This document shows positions 28,142-37,941 of a stretch of 64,000 bases of DNA, in pieces. The stretch is from Fidelibacterota bacterium (GTDB lineage Bacteria; Fidelibacterota; UBA8477; JABMPR01). A program made the position numbers and the translations under genes. The stretch spans positions 1 to 64,000 of the forward strand of contig JABIFX010000084.1 in assembly GCA_018650445.1 (NCBI GenBank). The letters run 5' to 3'. The notes under the pieces were generated by a model. The model was not told the DNA's origin, did no database searches, and worked only from the letters and a program-made list of their open reading frames with translations. Within the stretch, counting starts at the first letter, position 1; each line of letters begins with the position of its first letter.

Positions 28142-28735
28142 ATGTATATCCTCGGGGTTACCGGAAATATCGGTTCGGGTAAGAGCACGGTCAGCGATCG
28201 TCTTGTCCATCATGGAGCTGTCGTATCCCACTCCGACCCCCTGGCAAAAGAAATCCTGAGAAACGATCCTGAAATTTTAGCCAGTCTGGCCCAGAGATTC
28301 GGTACAGATATCCTCAATGAAGCTGGTATCCTTCAAAAACATATTCTAGCCGAGAGAGCTTTTAGCACCCGGGATGATCAACTTTTCTTGAATCATCTTA
28401 TTCACCCTGAAGTTCGTAGAATTACCCTGGATCGTATAGAGATCGCACGATCTCAGGGAAAACCCTTATTTGTGGTGGATGCCCCACTGCTATTTGAAGC
28501 CCATGCAGATAGCATTACCGACGGTGTATTGGTTGTCGTAGCAGAACGCATGTTTAGAGAGGGACGGGTGGAAAGGCGTAGTAGCATTTCCAAAGTTGAT
28601 TTTGAACGACGAGATGCCCTTCAAATGCCCATCGATGAGAAAATCCGCAGAGCTGATTATGTTATCAACAATGATGGTACCTTGATTGAACTATTAGCGA
28701 AAGTGGATGTTTTTTACAAGGAACTCAAGATTTAA
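28142..28735 (+). CDS. coaE: Dephospho-CoA kinase
   Basis: A 197-residue kinase for the last step of coenzyme A synthesis. The P-loop is GNIGSGKST (8-16), with HSDPLAKEI as the substrate-binding segment and HPEVR plus PLLFE motifs downstream. Two nt separate it from adk. Its last 11 nt overlap the end of the convergent dgt gene. Confidence 0.95.
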   Translation: MYILGVTGNIGSGKSTVSDRLVHHGAVVSHSDPLAKEILRNDPEILASLAQRFGTDILNEAGILQKHILAERAFSTRDDQLFLNHLIHPEVRRITLDRIEIARSQGKPLFVVDAPLLFEAHADSITDGVLVVVAERMFREGRVERRSSISKVDFERRDALQMPIDEKIRRADYVINNDGTLIELLAKVDVFYKELKI

Positions 28736-29957
28736 GATAGGAGTGGAGCCGAATTGCATGGTTGTCGGTCATTCCTGCCACAAAATCACAAATCATGCGC
28801 ATTTTCTGATTCTCATCAAAATCACCTGAAATCCCCGTAGGTAAGGGTAGAGGTTCAAGAACGCCCCGCTTCTCAAAAACCACATCTCGATAATAAAGAA
28901 ATAATTCTTCAAGAATTTCCACACCTTTTGATTCTGGGATTTTCACATAATCTGAATTGTATATCAGATTATAGTTCAAGGCTCTCAGGGCCATCAATTC
29001 AGAATGAGATTCCTCTGCCATCTTAAGCACATATTTGTATCGGGGGATGGCAATAAAGGGCTCATTTGCTAACTCAATGGAAATTGAATAAATCCAGCGA
29101 CCGATGAGCCCGGCGATAAAGCGTGACATCGGGAACTGATTTCTAAGTACCTGATCCACTTCCGATCGGATTTTCTTGCTGACCTCAGGATATTGACTAT
29201 TCCAGAATTGCTCTACCTGCTCAGGTGTTAGCAAACTCTGCTTTACACCATCGAATAAATCAGAAGTTGTGTAGGCGATATCATCTGAGAGATCCATGAT
29301 GGCACATTCAATTGGTCGAACCTGAGTTCCACTTTGAGCTAATTTGTCTAAACGTTGGTCATGATGAACCCAGGATAAAATTTCCTGTTGCTCAGGGTAA
29401 AGAAATTTAGCGCCGTTCTGTGTATTTTCCTTACCGACGATTTTATATTTCAAAATACTATCCAAACAGGCACGGGTAGCCTGCATGCCAGCATTGGTGT
29501 AGGATCGGCGATCACCCCTTACAATATCAGTCAGGATACGCAAGGATTGCGCATTGCCCTCAAACCCACCCCAGTTATCCATGAGTTCGTTTAATCGGGA
29601 CTCTCCCTTATGACCAATAGGTGGATTTCCCAGATCATGAGCCAGACAAGCTGCTTCTACTAAAGCAGAATCAATCTCATAATCTACCGTCAGCATCTCG
29701 GAACTTCTATTGAGATAGTTCACGACGGATCGCCCAATCTGGGCTACTTCGATGGAATGGGTCAAACGGGTTCGGTATTGGTCAGATTGTCCGGTGACAT
29801 AAACCTGGGTTTTTCCCTGAAGACGGCGAAAGGCTGTTGAATGAATTATCCTGTCTCGATCTATTTCAAAGGCATTGCGATATTCATTTTCAGGGAGATG
29901 ACGTTCCCCGATAGATTCACAATCCCAATCTGTGTAGAAAGTATTTTTTAATATCAT
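28725..29957 (-). CDS. dgt: dGTP triphosphohydrolase-like HD-domain protein
   Basis: A 410-residue member of the dGTPase family, which hydrolyses dNTPs to nucleoside and triphosphate. The N-terminal block HSTAFRRLQGKTQV is followed by TRLTHSIEV and the HD motif AHDLGNPPIGHKGE (near 110-123). The length is between the short and long forms. It faces the nucleotide-salvage run and could limit dNTP pools; the preferred substrate is not predictable. Confidence 0.92.
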   Translation of the reverse strand: MILKNTFYTDWDCESIGERHLPENEYRNAFEIDRDRIIHSTAFRRLQGKTQVYVTGQSDQYRTRLTHSIEVAQIGRSVVNYLNRSSEMLTVDYEIDSALVEAACLAHDLGNPPIGHKGESRLNELMDNWGGFEGNAQSLRILTDIVRGDRRSYTNAGMQATRACLDSILKYKIVGKENTQNGAKFLYPEQQEILSWVHHDQRLDKLAQSGTQVRPIECAIMDLSDDIAYTTSDLFDGVKQSLLTPEQVEQFWNSQYPEVSKKIRSEVDQVLRNQFPMSRFIAGLIGRWIYSISIELANEPFIAIPRYKYVLKMAEESHSELMALRALNYNLIYNSDYVKIPESKGVEILEELFLYYRDVVFEKRGVLEPLPLPTGISGDFDENQKMRMICDFVAGMTDNHAIRLHSYLKS

Positions 29958-30035
29958 AGAATCAAAATAAACGAGAAATTGCCAGCTACCAAAGGATTAG
30001 CATCGACCAACTTTGCTGGAGAATGAGCCTTTTAG

Positions 30036-30959
30036 CTATTTACGACGGGCCCTTGGATGGAAACTGCTGTGGACTTCTTTGAGATAAGTGCTATCAAGAT
30101 GAGTATATATCTGCGTCGTTGAAATATCAACATGACCCAACATTTCCTGTACAATTCGGAGATCAGCTCCCCCTTCAAGCAAATGGGTGGCAAAGGAATG
30201 TCGGAATGTGTGCGGACTAACCGGCTTATTTAGATCTGCCTTTTCAGCCAGCTTTTTGAGAACAAACCAGATACCCTTACGTTGTAATTGTTTGCCCTTA
30301 TTGTTCAGGAAGAGAATACCCTCATTGAAGTATCCCTTTTCCAGCGACGGCCTGCCATGTTCAATGTATTCAATCAACCATTTCTTAGCTTCACCACCCA
30401 GGGGAACGATTCTTTCCTTATTTCCCTTGCCCCTGATAAGTATAAGGTCATCGTCGATAAGGATCTGTTCCAGAGTCATGTCACATACTTCGGATACCCG
30501 CATTCCCGCTGCATACATGAGTTCAAACATGGCCCTGTCACGCAACCCCAGGGCTGTCTCAGTGTCTATGGTCTCCAGCAGAAGTTCGATATCTTCAAAA
30601 TTTAGAATTTTGGGTAGACTGGCAGGCAGTTTTGGAGAATCCAAAAATTGAGTGGGATCTTCAGTGAGGTGTCCCTCCATAACTAAAAACTTGTAATAAG
30701 CCCTGAGGGATGAAAAATGACGGGAAACACTGGTTTCAGCCATTTTTCGTTTCTTTAAAACACGCGCATAGTCAATGAGTATTTGATGATCCACCTTACC
30801 TGGTGAACTAATTTTTAGTGAAGCTAAAAACTCCCAGAAATCTGCGAGATCATCAAGATATGCGGCCTGTGTGTTTTTTGCCAGATTGCGTTCAATCCGA
30901 AGATAGTTTAAGAAATCCTGGAGAAATTGTTCGGACCTAGTCATGGGAGAATATAGCAT
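30036..30959 (-). CDS. xerD: Tyrosine recombinase XerD
   Basis: A 307-residue recombinase with an N-terminal SAM-like core-binding domain (about 8-95) and catalytic domain. The active-site residues are in place: Arg in AAGMRVSEV, the HTFRHSFATHLLE motif, and H...Y in LGHVDISTTQIYTH. The length and conservation match chromosomal XerC/XerD dimer resolution, not a mobile-element integrase. Start could be the ATG at 30944 (five codons in) instead of 30959. Confidence 0.92.
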   Translation of the reverse strand: MLYSPMTRSEQFLQDFLNYLRIERNLAKNTQAAYLDDLADFWEFLASLKISSPGKVDHQILIDYARVLKKRKMAETSVSRHFSSLRAYYKFLVMEGHLTEDPTQFLDSPKLPASLPKILNFEDIELLLETIDTETALGLRDRAMFELMYAAGMRVSEVCDMTLEQILIDDDLILIRGKGNKERIVPLGGEAKKWLIEYIEHGRPSLEKGYFNEGILFLNNKGKQLQRKGIWFVLKKLAEKADLNKPVSPHTFRHSFATHLLEGGADLRIVQEMLGHVDISTTQIYTHLDSTYLKEVHSSFHPRARRK

Positions 30960-31050
30960 AGGTAATATCTAAATCCTCACATCGTCAGTCAGAGCGAGGA
31001 TGCAAAGACTATGTTTCAACCTGATTTACAATTTGAGTGAGGTGTTTCCC

Positions 31051-31064
31051 TCTGTGTACACAGA
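31051..31064. repeat. Perfect 14-bp palindrome
   Basis: TCTGTGTACACAGA lies in the 118-nt gap between the GGGP synthase gene and xerD, 14 nt beyond the end of the former on the minus strand. It could be an operator or part of a weak terminator. No T run follows on either strand. Confidence 0.4.
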
Positions 31065-31077
31065 AATTCTGGAGGAG

Positions 31078-31821
31078 TTAGCTCTTGTGAATGGCTTTGG
31101 CAAAAGCTTCCATGAGATGGGAATTATCAGGATTTTCCAGAACATTGCCTGTCACCACAAATGAAGCGCCTGCTTTCACAAGTGCTCCAGCCACTTCTGG
31201 AGTATGGATGCCACCGCCCACGATAACAGGAACATCGGTGTAACTGGTAACTGCTTTTACCATCTGGGGTGTGACTGAATATTTGGCACCGCTCCCGGCC
31301 TCCAGATAGATGAATTTGAAACCTAAATAGTCAGCTGCCAATGCATGAGCAATAGCGATCTCATCCTTATCCCTGGGGATAGGTTTTGATCCACTCACAA
31401 ATTCTGCGGTGGTAACTCGCCCACTCTCGATGAGCATATAAGCAGTTGAAATGGGCTCAAGACCTAAGTGCCGAACCGCTGGCGCAGCCTGTACCTGATC
31501 ACCAATAAGAAACTGTGGGTTGCGGCCACTGATAACCGAGAGATAAAATACCGCATCAACATGTGGAGATAACTGATTCACGTTTCCGGGAAAAAGAATA
31601 ACTGGGAGTGTAGCTATCTCCTGGATGCGCTTCATCATCTGCTGTTCACCTTCACCAAGCGTGAGTGAATTGCCAACCATGATCCCATCAGCACCCGATA
31701 CATTGATCTTATTAATGAATAATTCTAATTCATCAATATCCCAGCGGTCGGGATCAACCAGCACTAGATATCCGGCACCCTTTGATGCTTTGGTTTCCAA
31801 CAGATGTTCAAAAACACTCAA
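31078..31821 (-). CDS. Geranylgeranylglyceryl phosphate synthase family (GGGPS/PcrB)
   Basis: A 247-residue TIM-barrel enzyme that joins sn-glycerol-1-phosphate to a polyprenyl diphosphate. The family is best known for archaeal ether lipids, but FCB bacteria carry a group of their own. Motifs: LVDPDR (near 21), GADGIMVGNSLT, LFPGN, YLEAGSGAKYSV (near 170) and IVGGGI (near 200). It starts at TTG, which overlaps the TGA of gcvPA (TTGA). Together with gcvPA it is co-translated. The product of this pathway in these bacteria is not settled. Confidence 0.92.
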   Translation of the reverse strand: MSVFEHLLETKASKGAGYLVLVDPDRWDIDELELFINKINVSGADGIMVGNSLTLGEGEQQMMKRIQEIATLPVILFPGNVNQLSPHVDAVFYLSVISGRNPQFLIGDQVQAAPAVRHLGLEPISTAYMLIESGRVTTAEFVSGSKPIPRDKDEIAIAHALAADYLGFKFIYLEAGSGAKYSVTPQMVKAVTSYTDVPVIVGGGIHTPEVAGALVKAGASFVVTGNVLENPDNSHLMEAFAKAIHKS

Positions 31822-33161
31822 ATCGTATATCCTTTCAGGAAAGCAACCAAATCATCCATTTCTTGCTTGCTGCGTTTTTCTGTGACTGCTACGAGGAGCA
31901 GATTTTCTGAATTTCGTTCAAACTGACTCAGGGCAATACCTGGGAAAAAGCCTGCCTCAGTTGCCTTGGAAATCAGGATTTTCGAGCTTCCGGGTACTTC
32001 AACCACAAATTCGTTAAAAAAGTACTCTGTTTTTACCGAAAACCCAGCCAGAATATTGATGGCATCTGCAAGATAATGAGCTTTTTGAGTACTCAGTTCA
32101 GCGACTCGCTTCATGCCATTCTTGCCTAGAGTGGACATATAGATACAGGCCGCCAACGCGTTCAGTCCCTGATTTGTACAAATATTAGATGTGGCTTTTT
32201 CTCGGCGAATATCCTGTTCTCTGGTACGGAGTACCATAACAAATGCTCGGTTTCCATTTACATCGATGCTTTCACCGGCGATACGACCTGGGACCTTACG
32301 AATCAGCGGTTCCTTGACGGCCATAAAGCCAAGATATGGACCACCAAAGCTCAGATGATTGCCCAGAGACTGGCCCTCTCCTACTGCAATATCAACACCC
32401 AGCTCCCCAGGTGCTTCCAACAGATTGAGGCTGATAGGATTAACCACTGCAATAAGCTGAATCTTCTTGTCTTCGATACTTTCCTTAATGGCTGCCAAAT
32501 CTTCAAGACCACCATAAAAATTGGGATTCTGAATCACAACACCTGCAATATCAGCATTCAGTCGATCAGACAGTGAATGCAGGGACGTGACGCCTTCATC
32601 CAGATCAACAAACTCAAATTCCAACCCCTGATAATGGGCATATGTTATGGCAATATCGATGTAGACGGGATTCACACTTTTTGAAATTATAATTTTTTTA
32701 CGACGAGTATGACGCGCTGCCAGTAGGCATGCCTCTGCCATGGCACTGGCGCCATCATACATGGAGGAATTAGCCAGGTCCATACCTGTGAGTTCACAGA
32801 TCATGGATTGATATTCATACATAGCCTGCAGGGTACCCTGAGATACTTCGGCCTGATACGGTGTATAGGCTGTATAGAATTCTGAGCGGCTGATTAAAAC
32901 ATCTACAACATGGGGAATAAAGTGATCATAGCTACCCCCTCCCAGAAAAGAGACATGGGAAGCAGTACTGGCATCTCTGGATAGAATCTGCAGTACGTCT
33001 TGTTTATGTTCAATCTCTGATTTTGCAGGAGGCAAGGGAAGATCACCCTCGAAGCGCAGGGCTTTAGGGATACTGTCCAAGAGCTCTTCAAAAGAGGTGA
33101 TTCCCACCTCATTAAGCATCTTCAACTGTTCTTCCTCAGTGTTGGGTATGTACTGGTGCAT
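31818..33161 (-). CDS. gcvPA: Glycine dehydrogenase (decarboxylating) subunit 1
   Basis: A 447-residue PLP-type subunit of the split P protein of the glycine cleavage system. It has the family N-terminus (MHQYIPNTEEEQ), SFLGGGSYDHFIP near 80-92 and YTPYQAE near 118. The PLP lysine normally lies on subunit 2 (GcvPB), which is not encoded here. It lies 10 nt downstream of gcvH and is coupled to the GGGPS gene. Confidence 0.95.
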   Translation of the reverse strand: MHQYIPNTEEEQLKMLNEVGITSFEELLDSIPKALRFEGDLPLPPAKSEIEHKQDVLQILSRDASTASHVSFLGGGSYDHFIPHVVDVLISRSEFYTAYTPYQAEVSQGTLQAMYEYQSMICELTGMDLANSSMYDGASAMAEACLLAARHTRRKKIIISKSVNPVYIDIAITYAHYQGLEFEFVDLDEGVTSLHSLSDRLNADIAGVVIQNPNFYGGLEDLAAIKESIEDKKIQLIAVVNPISLNLLEAPGELGVDIAVGEGQSLGNHLSFGGPYLGFMAVKEPLIRKVPGRIAGESIDVNGNRAFVMVLRTREQDIRREKATSNICTNQGLNALAACIYMSTLGKNGMKRVAELSTQKAHYLADAINILAGFSVKTEYFFNEFVVEVPGSSKILISKATEAGFFPGIALSQFERNSENLLLVAVTEKRSKQEMDDLVAFLKGYTI

Positions 33162-33171
33162 AATCGTCCTA

Positions 33172-33549
33172 TCAGGAAATGCTGGCGATATATTCCTCGG
33201 CAGACAAACAGCTATCTAATTCAGAAGCATTGCTCATCTTAACTTTGAGAATCCACCCCTCGCCATAGGCATCCTGATTAATTAATTCTGACGTGTCGTC
33301 AAGTTGCTCATTCACTGCCTCAATACTCCCACCTAGAGGTAGAAAAAGATCAGCAACCGTTTTTACGGCTTCGATGGTGGCGGCAACATCACCCTTTTCA
33401 AATTCTTCATCAACACCTGGCAGCTCAACAAAAACAACATCACCAAGTTCACCCTGGGCATAGTCGGTGATACCAATAATGGCGGAATCACCTTCAACAC
33501 GAATCCATTCATGGTCACTGGTGTATTGGAGCTCTGCTGGTACGTTCAT
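33172..33549 (-). CDS. gcvH: Glycine cleavage system H protein
   Basis: A 125-residue lipoyl carrier protein. The lipoylated lysine is Lys63 in IEAVKTVAD, inside the typical hammerhead fold; the TSDHEW motif near residue 10 and the GEGW motif near 96 are also family features. It lies first in the gcvH-gcvPA-GGGPS group. gcvT and gcvPB are not nearby. Confidence 0.96.
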   Translation of the reverse strand: MNVPAELQYTSDHEWIRVEGDSAIIGITDYAQGELGDVVFVELPGVDEEFEKGDVAATIEAVKTVADLFLPLGGSIEAVNEQLDDTSELINQDAYGEGWILKVKMSNASELDSCLSAEEYIASIS

Positions 33550-33616
33550 ATTTCTCTCTCCTCGATCATATCAATTCTATAAAACTCTCAAAAATTACGA
33601 ATAACACCTGAACAGC

Positions 33617-33650
33617 AAAAATCCCGCCGAACCTACGATTCAAAACGGGA
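33617..33650 (-). terminator. Probable terminator after accC
   Basis: On the minus strand TCCCG (33650-33646) pairs with CGGGA (33626-33622) across a 19-base loop and is followed at once by five T residues. It lies 35 nt past the accC stop and separates the acc genes from gcvH. Confidence 0.5.
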
Positions 33651-33684
33651 CAAAATTATCCAGATAATTTGCGACCAAATTCCA

Positions 33685-35040
33685 TTATTCACGACTCGAG
33701 TCATATTTAAATGACTCAAGAAAATGTGTGTCAAAATTGCCTGCCTGAATCTGGTCGTTCTCAAGTAATTGAATATGGAAGGGGATGGTTGTCTTGGGTC
33801 CTTCGATAATGAATTCCTTCAAGGCGCCCAGCATCCGTTCAATGGCTTCTTTTCTGTCACGACCATGAACAACCAGCTTTGCCAGCATAGAATCGTAATG
33901 AGGAGGAATTTGGTAACCGCTATATATATGGCTATCCACACGAACTCCGCGACCACCAGGAAAATGGACACTTTCAATAAATAAGGGAGAAGGTCGGAAA
34001 TTTAGGGCAGGATCTTCAGCATTGATACGACACTCAATGGAGTGTCCCCTCAATTTCATTGTCTTCAGGAAGGCTGGTAATTCCCCACCAGCATGACAGG
34101 CGATTTGTTCCTTGACGATGTCAACCCCCGTCACTTCCTCAGAGACGGTGTGTTCAACCTGAATTCGGGTGTTCATTTCCATGAAATAGAATTTGCCGTG
34201 TTTATCCAGTAAAAATTCAATGGTTCCAGCGCCAACGTAGTTCACGCGTTTCGCACCGGCTACAGCCGCTTCACCCATTTCGCGTCTTAATTCTTCGGAG
34301 ACAACGGGCGATGGAGATTCTTCCAATAATTTTTGATGACGTCTTTGGATTGAGCATTCGCGTTCACCCAGGGAATACACATTACCATGTGAATCACCCA
34401 GGAGTTGGACTTCGATGTGACGCGGATTTTCAATATATTTTTCCAGATATAATCCATCATTGCCAAATGCAGTGCCAGATTCTGCCTGAGCCATACCATA
34501 AAATTTGGCTACATCTTCAGATCTGTAGACAACTCGCATTCCACGTCCGCCACCACCAGCTGTGGCCTTAAGGATAACAGGGTAGCCCATTTCGTCAGCC
34601 ATTTTTCTAGCTTCCCCAGCCGAGCTTAATATTCCCTGGCTACCAGGAATCACAGGAACTCCAGCAGCTTTCATGGTTTCTTTGGCAGATGCTTTGTCAC
34701 CCATTGCATCGATCATATCACCATCAGGACCGATAAAATCAATATTGTGTTTTTTGCACATATTGGCAAAATCAGCGCTTTCAGCAAGAAATCCATATCC
34801 AGGATGAATAGCATCAGCATTGGTCACTTCAGCGGCAGTGAGAATCGCCTGGGTGTTCAAATAACTAAGCTTGGATGGCCCTGGACCAATACATACGGCC
34901 TCATCGGCAAATTTTGTGTGGAGGGATAGTTCATCAGCCTCTGAATAAACGGCTACACTACTGATACCAACTTCACGACAGGCTCGAATCACGCGTAAGG
35001 CGATTTCACCACGGTTAGCGATGAGTATTTTTTTATACAT
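33685..35040 (-). CDS. accC: Acetyl-CoA carboxylase, biotin carboxylase subunit
   Basis: A 451-residue ATP-grasp enzyme that carboxylates biotin on AccB in the first step of fatty-acid synthesis. The N-terminal [18 protein letters not shown], the glycine-rich ATP loop GGGGRGM (near 163), the MNTRIQVEH motif (near 293) and the biotin carboxylase C-terminal domain are present. It follows accB by 9 nt in the efp-accB-accC operon. Confidence 0.97.
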   Translation of the reverse strand: MYKKILIANRGEIALRVIRACREVGISSVAVYSEADELSLHTKFADEAVCIGPGPSKLSYLNTQAILTAAEVTNADAIHPGYGFLAESADFANMCKKHNIDFIGPDGDMIDAMGDKASAKETMKAAGVPVIPGSQGILSSAGEARKMADEMGYPVILKATAGGGGRGMRVVYRSEDVAKFYGMAQAESGTAFGNDGLYLEKYIENPRHIEVQLLGDSHGNVYSLGERECSIQRRHQKLLEESPSPVVSEELRREMGEAAVAGAKRVNYVGAGTIEFLLDKHGKFYFMEMNTRIQVEHTVSEEVTGVDIVKEQIACHAGGELPAFLKTMKLRGHSIECRINAEDPALNFRPSPLFIESVHFPGGRGVRVDSHIYSGYQIPPHYDSMLAKLVVHGRDRKEAIERMLGALKEFIIEGPKTTIPFHIQLLENDQIQAGNFDTHFLESFKYDSSRE

Positions 35041-35049
35041 AATTTTTTA

Positions 35050-35499
35050 TCAAGGTTCTATGAGAAAGAGAGTCTGACCATATTCAACAGGCTGGGCATT
35101 TTCAATCTGGATATCAAGAATGACTCCAGATACTTCCGCCTCGACCTCATTCATAATTTTCATGGCTTCAATGATACAGAGAGTATCACCTTTTTTGACA
35201 TGATCTCCGACTTTAATAAAGGGATCTACCTCAGGTGATGGTGACCGATAGAAGGTACCTACCATGGGGGATTTAATAGCTACACCCTGGAGTGAACTCT
35301 CATCGTCAGCAGCCTCAGCTGGAGCTTGAGCAGGAGTAGCTGGCTGTGAGGGAGCTAGCACTCCGCCTGAGTTCTGGACCACAACATTCCCGCCCTGCCG
35401 GGAAACGCGAATCTTTTTGCCCCATTTACTAACTTCAATCTCTGATATGCTAGACTTTTCCAGTAATTCGATGAGTTGTTCTATGTCTTTAGTATTCAA
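35050..35499 (-). CDS. accB: Biotin carboxyl carrier protein of acetyl-CoA carboxylase
   Basis: A 149-residue carrier. An N-terminal helix precedes an Ala/Pro-rich linker (about 48-65), followed by the biotinyl domain with Lys114 in EAMKIMNE. The start is TTG, with AGGAG about 10 nt upstream; no ATG nearer gives the conserved N-terminus. It lies between efp and accC. Confidence 0.95.
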   Translation of the reverse strand: MNTKDIEQLIELLEKSSISEIEVSKWGKKIRVSRQGGNVVVQNSGGVLAPSQPATPAQAPAEAADDESSLQGVAIKSPMVGTFYRSPSPEVDPFIKVGDHVKKGDTLCIIEAMKIMNEVEAEVSGVILDIQIENAQPVEYGQTLFLIEP

Positions 35500-35512
35500 A
35501 ATAAAATTTCTC

Positions 35513-36076
35513 CTAAGCCCTCACGCGTTCCAGATAATCCCCCGTACGAGTGTCAACCTTGACTTTGTCACCGATATTTAGAAAGAGTGGAACCGTTACT
35601 TTTAAACCGGTCTCCAGAAATGCAGGTTTTGATCCACCGGTGGCTGTATCCCCCCTCAAACCAGGATCAGTTTCCTTGATCTCAAGGATTACATGGGGAG
35701 CTACCTCTACATCAACTGGAGTTGAATCTCTAAATAAGACTTTGATGATATCATTTTCTTTAAGATAATCTTTTATAGAAGCCATGAGCTCAGCGTCAAT
35801 TGCGATTTGCTCATAGGTCTCGTTGTCCATGATGTGGTAATGAGATTCATCAGAATATAGATAGGTCATTTCATTGGCCATCAATTTGACATCAGCTATT
35901 TTTTCACCTGATCGAAAGGTCTGTTCTATGACCTGGCCACCTGGTATTTTTTTTAGTTTCGTTCTGACAAAAGCGTTACCTTTGCCAGGTTTAACATGAA
36001 GAAATTCAACGACTTTCCAAAGATTGCCATTGAATTCCATTACCAAATTGTTTTTAATATCGGATGTGCTACCCAT
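35513..36076 (-). CDS. efp: Translation elongation factor P
   Basis: A 187-residue EF-P that relieves ribosome stalling at proline stretches. It has KOW-like domain I with the loop lysine Lys32 in KPGKGNAF, the central OB domain and the C-terminal OB domain with TGDYLERV. No modification enzymes (EpmA/YmfI) are seen in the window. It is the first gene of the efp-accB-accC group. Confidence 0.96.
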   Translation of the reverse strand: MGSTSDIKNNLVMEFNGNLWKVVEFLHVKPGKGNAFVRTKLKKIPGGQVIEQTFRSGEKIADVKLMANEMTYLYSDESHYHIMDNETYEQIAIDAELMASIKDYLKENDIIKVLFRDSTPVDVEVAPHVILEIKETDPGLRGDTATGGSKPAFLETGLKVTVPLFLNIGDKVKVDTRTGDYLERVRA

Positions 36077-36295
36077 AATTAGTTACCAGACTCCTTCTTA
36101 AGTGGCGCGAAGTTAACCGGGGGCTGAAATCATGGCAAACTTTTTATCCGCAAGTATTCTTCGGCGCAGGTGAATTTTCTCCGTGATTCGAGGGTGCTGA
36201 GGAATCAGAAATAGTGCTGTTTTTGAACACTTCTATTAGGTGATAATTCGCCCTTTTCCCTTGCCTTCCTGCATTAAGATTCCTATTAATGCTCA

Positions 36296-37921
36296 ATGGA
36301 AAATACTTTCAATAGCATCTCTGACAAATTGCTGGATATGGTGCCCCTCATAGGTTTATATGCCGAAACGCACTTCAGATTTCGTATTCCCTTTAGCCGT
36401 TATTTCAAGCAGGAACCAGAGCTTATTTTTGATACTCCCTGGCGATTGGAGCCCGGTCAAAAGCTAAGTATCTTCCTGGTGGTCAAGGATGCGCATCTCT
36501 ATCCTGTCAAACTGGAATCTGTTGAGATCGAGGTTTCTCAAAATAATCAAAAACTTTGTACTCAGAAGTGGATTTTAAACCAGGACTCCAGAGATAGGCA
36601 GATTGATTTTGAATTTTCCTTTAGTGATTGCGAACTTCCATTTGGAGAAGTTGAAATTTTTCCCACACTGACCTACTCCCTTTCGGGAAAACAGCGCCAT
36701 ATGCGGATTGACAATTATCGTGGAACCCGCAAGACACCACTTAGAGTAACGATAGCCAGTGAGGGTTTACCAAAGTTTGCTGGCTGGCAAACAGGAGATA
36801 CTCATCTTCACAGCTCACTGACCAATGATCAGATAGAATTTGGAGCTTCGCTGGAGCAGACTCGGAGGGCAGCACAGTTGCTAGGATTGGATTTTATCAC
36901 AGCAACTGACCATTCCTACGATCTCGATGATCAACCAGATGACTATTTGAAGAATGATCCAGAGTTGGAAAAATGGAAGCAAAGTCGCGAACAGATCACA
37001 GCATTAAATAAAGATAACCATCTCACTATCATCCCTGGAGAAGAGATCAGTGTCGCCAACGCCAGAGGTGCTACAGTTCATTTCCTGCACTTTAATGATC
37101 CTGTCTATTTTCCTGGAAGTGGTGATAGTGGTGAAGACTGGCCTAAACTCAAGTCTCAATTGAGCATTGATGATGTGTTAGCACAGCGCTCTCCACAAAC
37201 GGTTTCAGTGGGTGCGCACACCGCTTATAAATTCCCCTGGTTCCAACGGGTGCTACTTAAGCGAGGATTCTGGGAAGATAAGGATCACAATAATCCGGAG
37301 CTTGATGGTGTTCAAATCTTATGTGGTACCCCAGCTTACACAGCATTTCATACTTCAAGGCAGCTCTGGATTGATGCGCTGCTAAAGGGGCAGAAACTGG
37401 GTGTATATGGCGGGAGTGATGGTCACGGTAATCTCAATAGAAACTGGCATGTCACCCTACCCATGTGGTCTCTGGGAACCCATGAGGACCAAATTTTTGC
37501 CCAATCTAGAACCATTGTCAGAAGTAAGAGCACAGACACATCGGATATTGTGGAGGCGATGAAACAGCGCCGCACCGCTCTCTCGACTGGTCCCATAGGA
37601 GATCTGGCGATTACTTTTAAGGCTACTTCATGTGGGATTGGCGATACATTTATGGCCAGGAAGAACGATATTCTTAAAATGACATATCGCGGTCTTTGTA
37701 CTGAAGAGTTCGGATCATTAATGGATGTTACAGTCTACACAGGAAACCTTGAAACCAGGGAAGAGACCCTCCTATTTCACCATTCAGAGATGTCTGACGG
37801 ATTTGAGATCGTTCAGAATTTCAAAGTCCCAGGTAAATCTTATCTGCGTCTGGAGATCAGTAGTGATGGATCGAGATGGCCTGGTATTTACGTTTCCTCA
37901 CCCATCTGGATTGAAGTATAG
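36296..37921 (+). CDS. PHP-domain metallohydrolase, CehA/McbA-like
   Basis: A 541-residue protein without signal peptide. Residues about 30-160 form a beta-sandwich. The PHP domain follows with metal-binding motifs THLHSS (near 172), TDHSYD (near 201), PGEE (near 249), AHTAYK (near 305) and GSDGHGN (near 378). Residues about 440-541 are a second beta-domain. PHP hydrolases of this branch cleave phosphoester or ester bonds; substrate is unknown. A 7-bp hairpin (about 36271-36292) sits just upstream of the ATG and no Shine-Dalgarno is visible. Confidence 0.85.
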   Translation: MENTFNSISDKLLDMVPLIGLYAETHFRFRIPFSRYFKQEPELIFDTPWRLEPGQKLSIFLVVKDAHLYPVKLESVEIEVSQNNQKLCTQKWILNQDSRDRQIDFEFSFSDCELPFGEVEIFPTLTYSLSGKQRHMRIDNYRGTRKTPLRVTIASEGLPKFAGWQTGDTHLHSSLTNDQIEFGASLEQTRRAAQLLGLDFITATDHSYDLDDQPDDYLKNDPELEKWKQSREQITALNKDNHLTIIPGEEISVANARGATVHFLHFNDPVYFPGSGDSGEDWPKLKSQLSIDDVLAQRSPQTVSVGAHTAYKFPWFQRVLLKRGFWEDKDHNNPELDGVQILCGTPAYTAFHTSRQLWIDALLKGQKLGVYGGSDGHGNLNRNWHVTLPMWSLGTHEDQIFAQSRTIVRSKSTDTSDIVEAMKQRRTALSTGPIGDLAITFKATSCGIGDTFMARKNDILKMTYRGLCTEEFGSLMDVTVYTGNLETREETLLFHHSEMSDGFEIVQNFKVPGKSYLRLEISSDGSRWPGIYVSSPIWIEV

Positions 37922-37941
37922 CTGTTTGAAGCGGCTGAGAA

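Noticed and set aside
30036..30959. XerD as a mobile-element integrase
   Set aside because: Length and conservation match the housekeeping recombinase, and there are no attachment-site repeats, tRNA or phage genes nearby.
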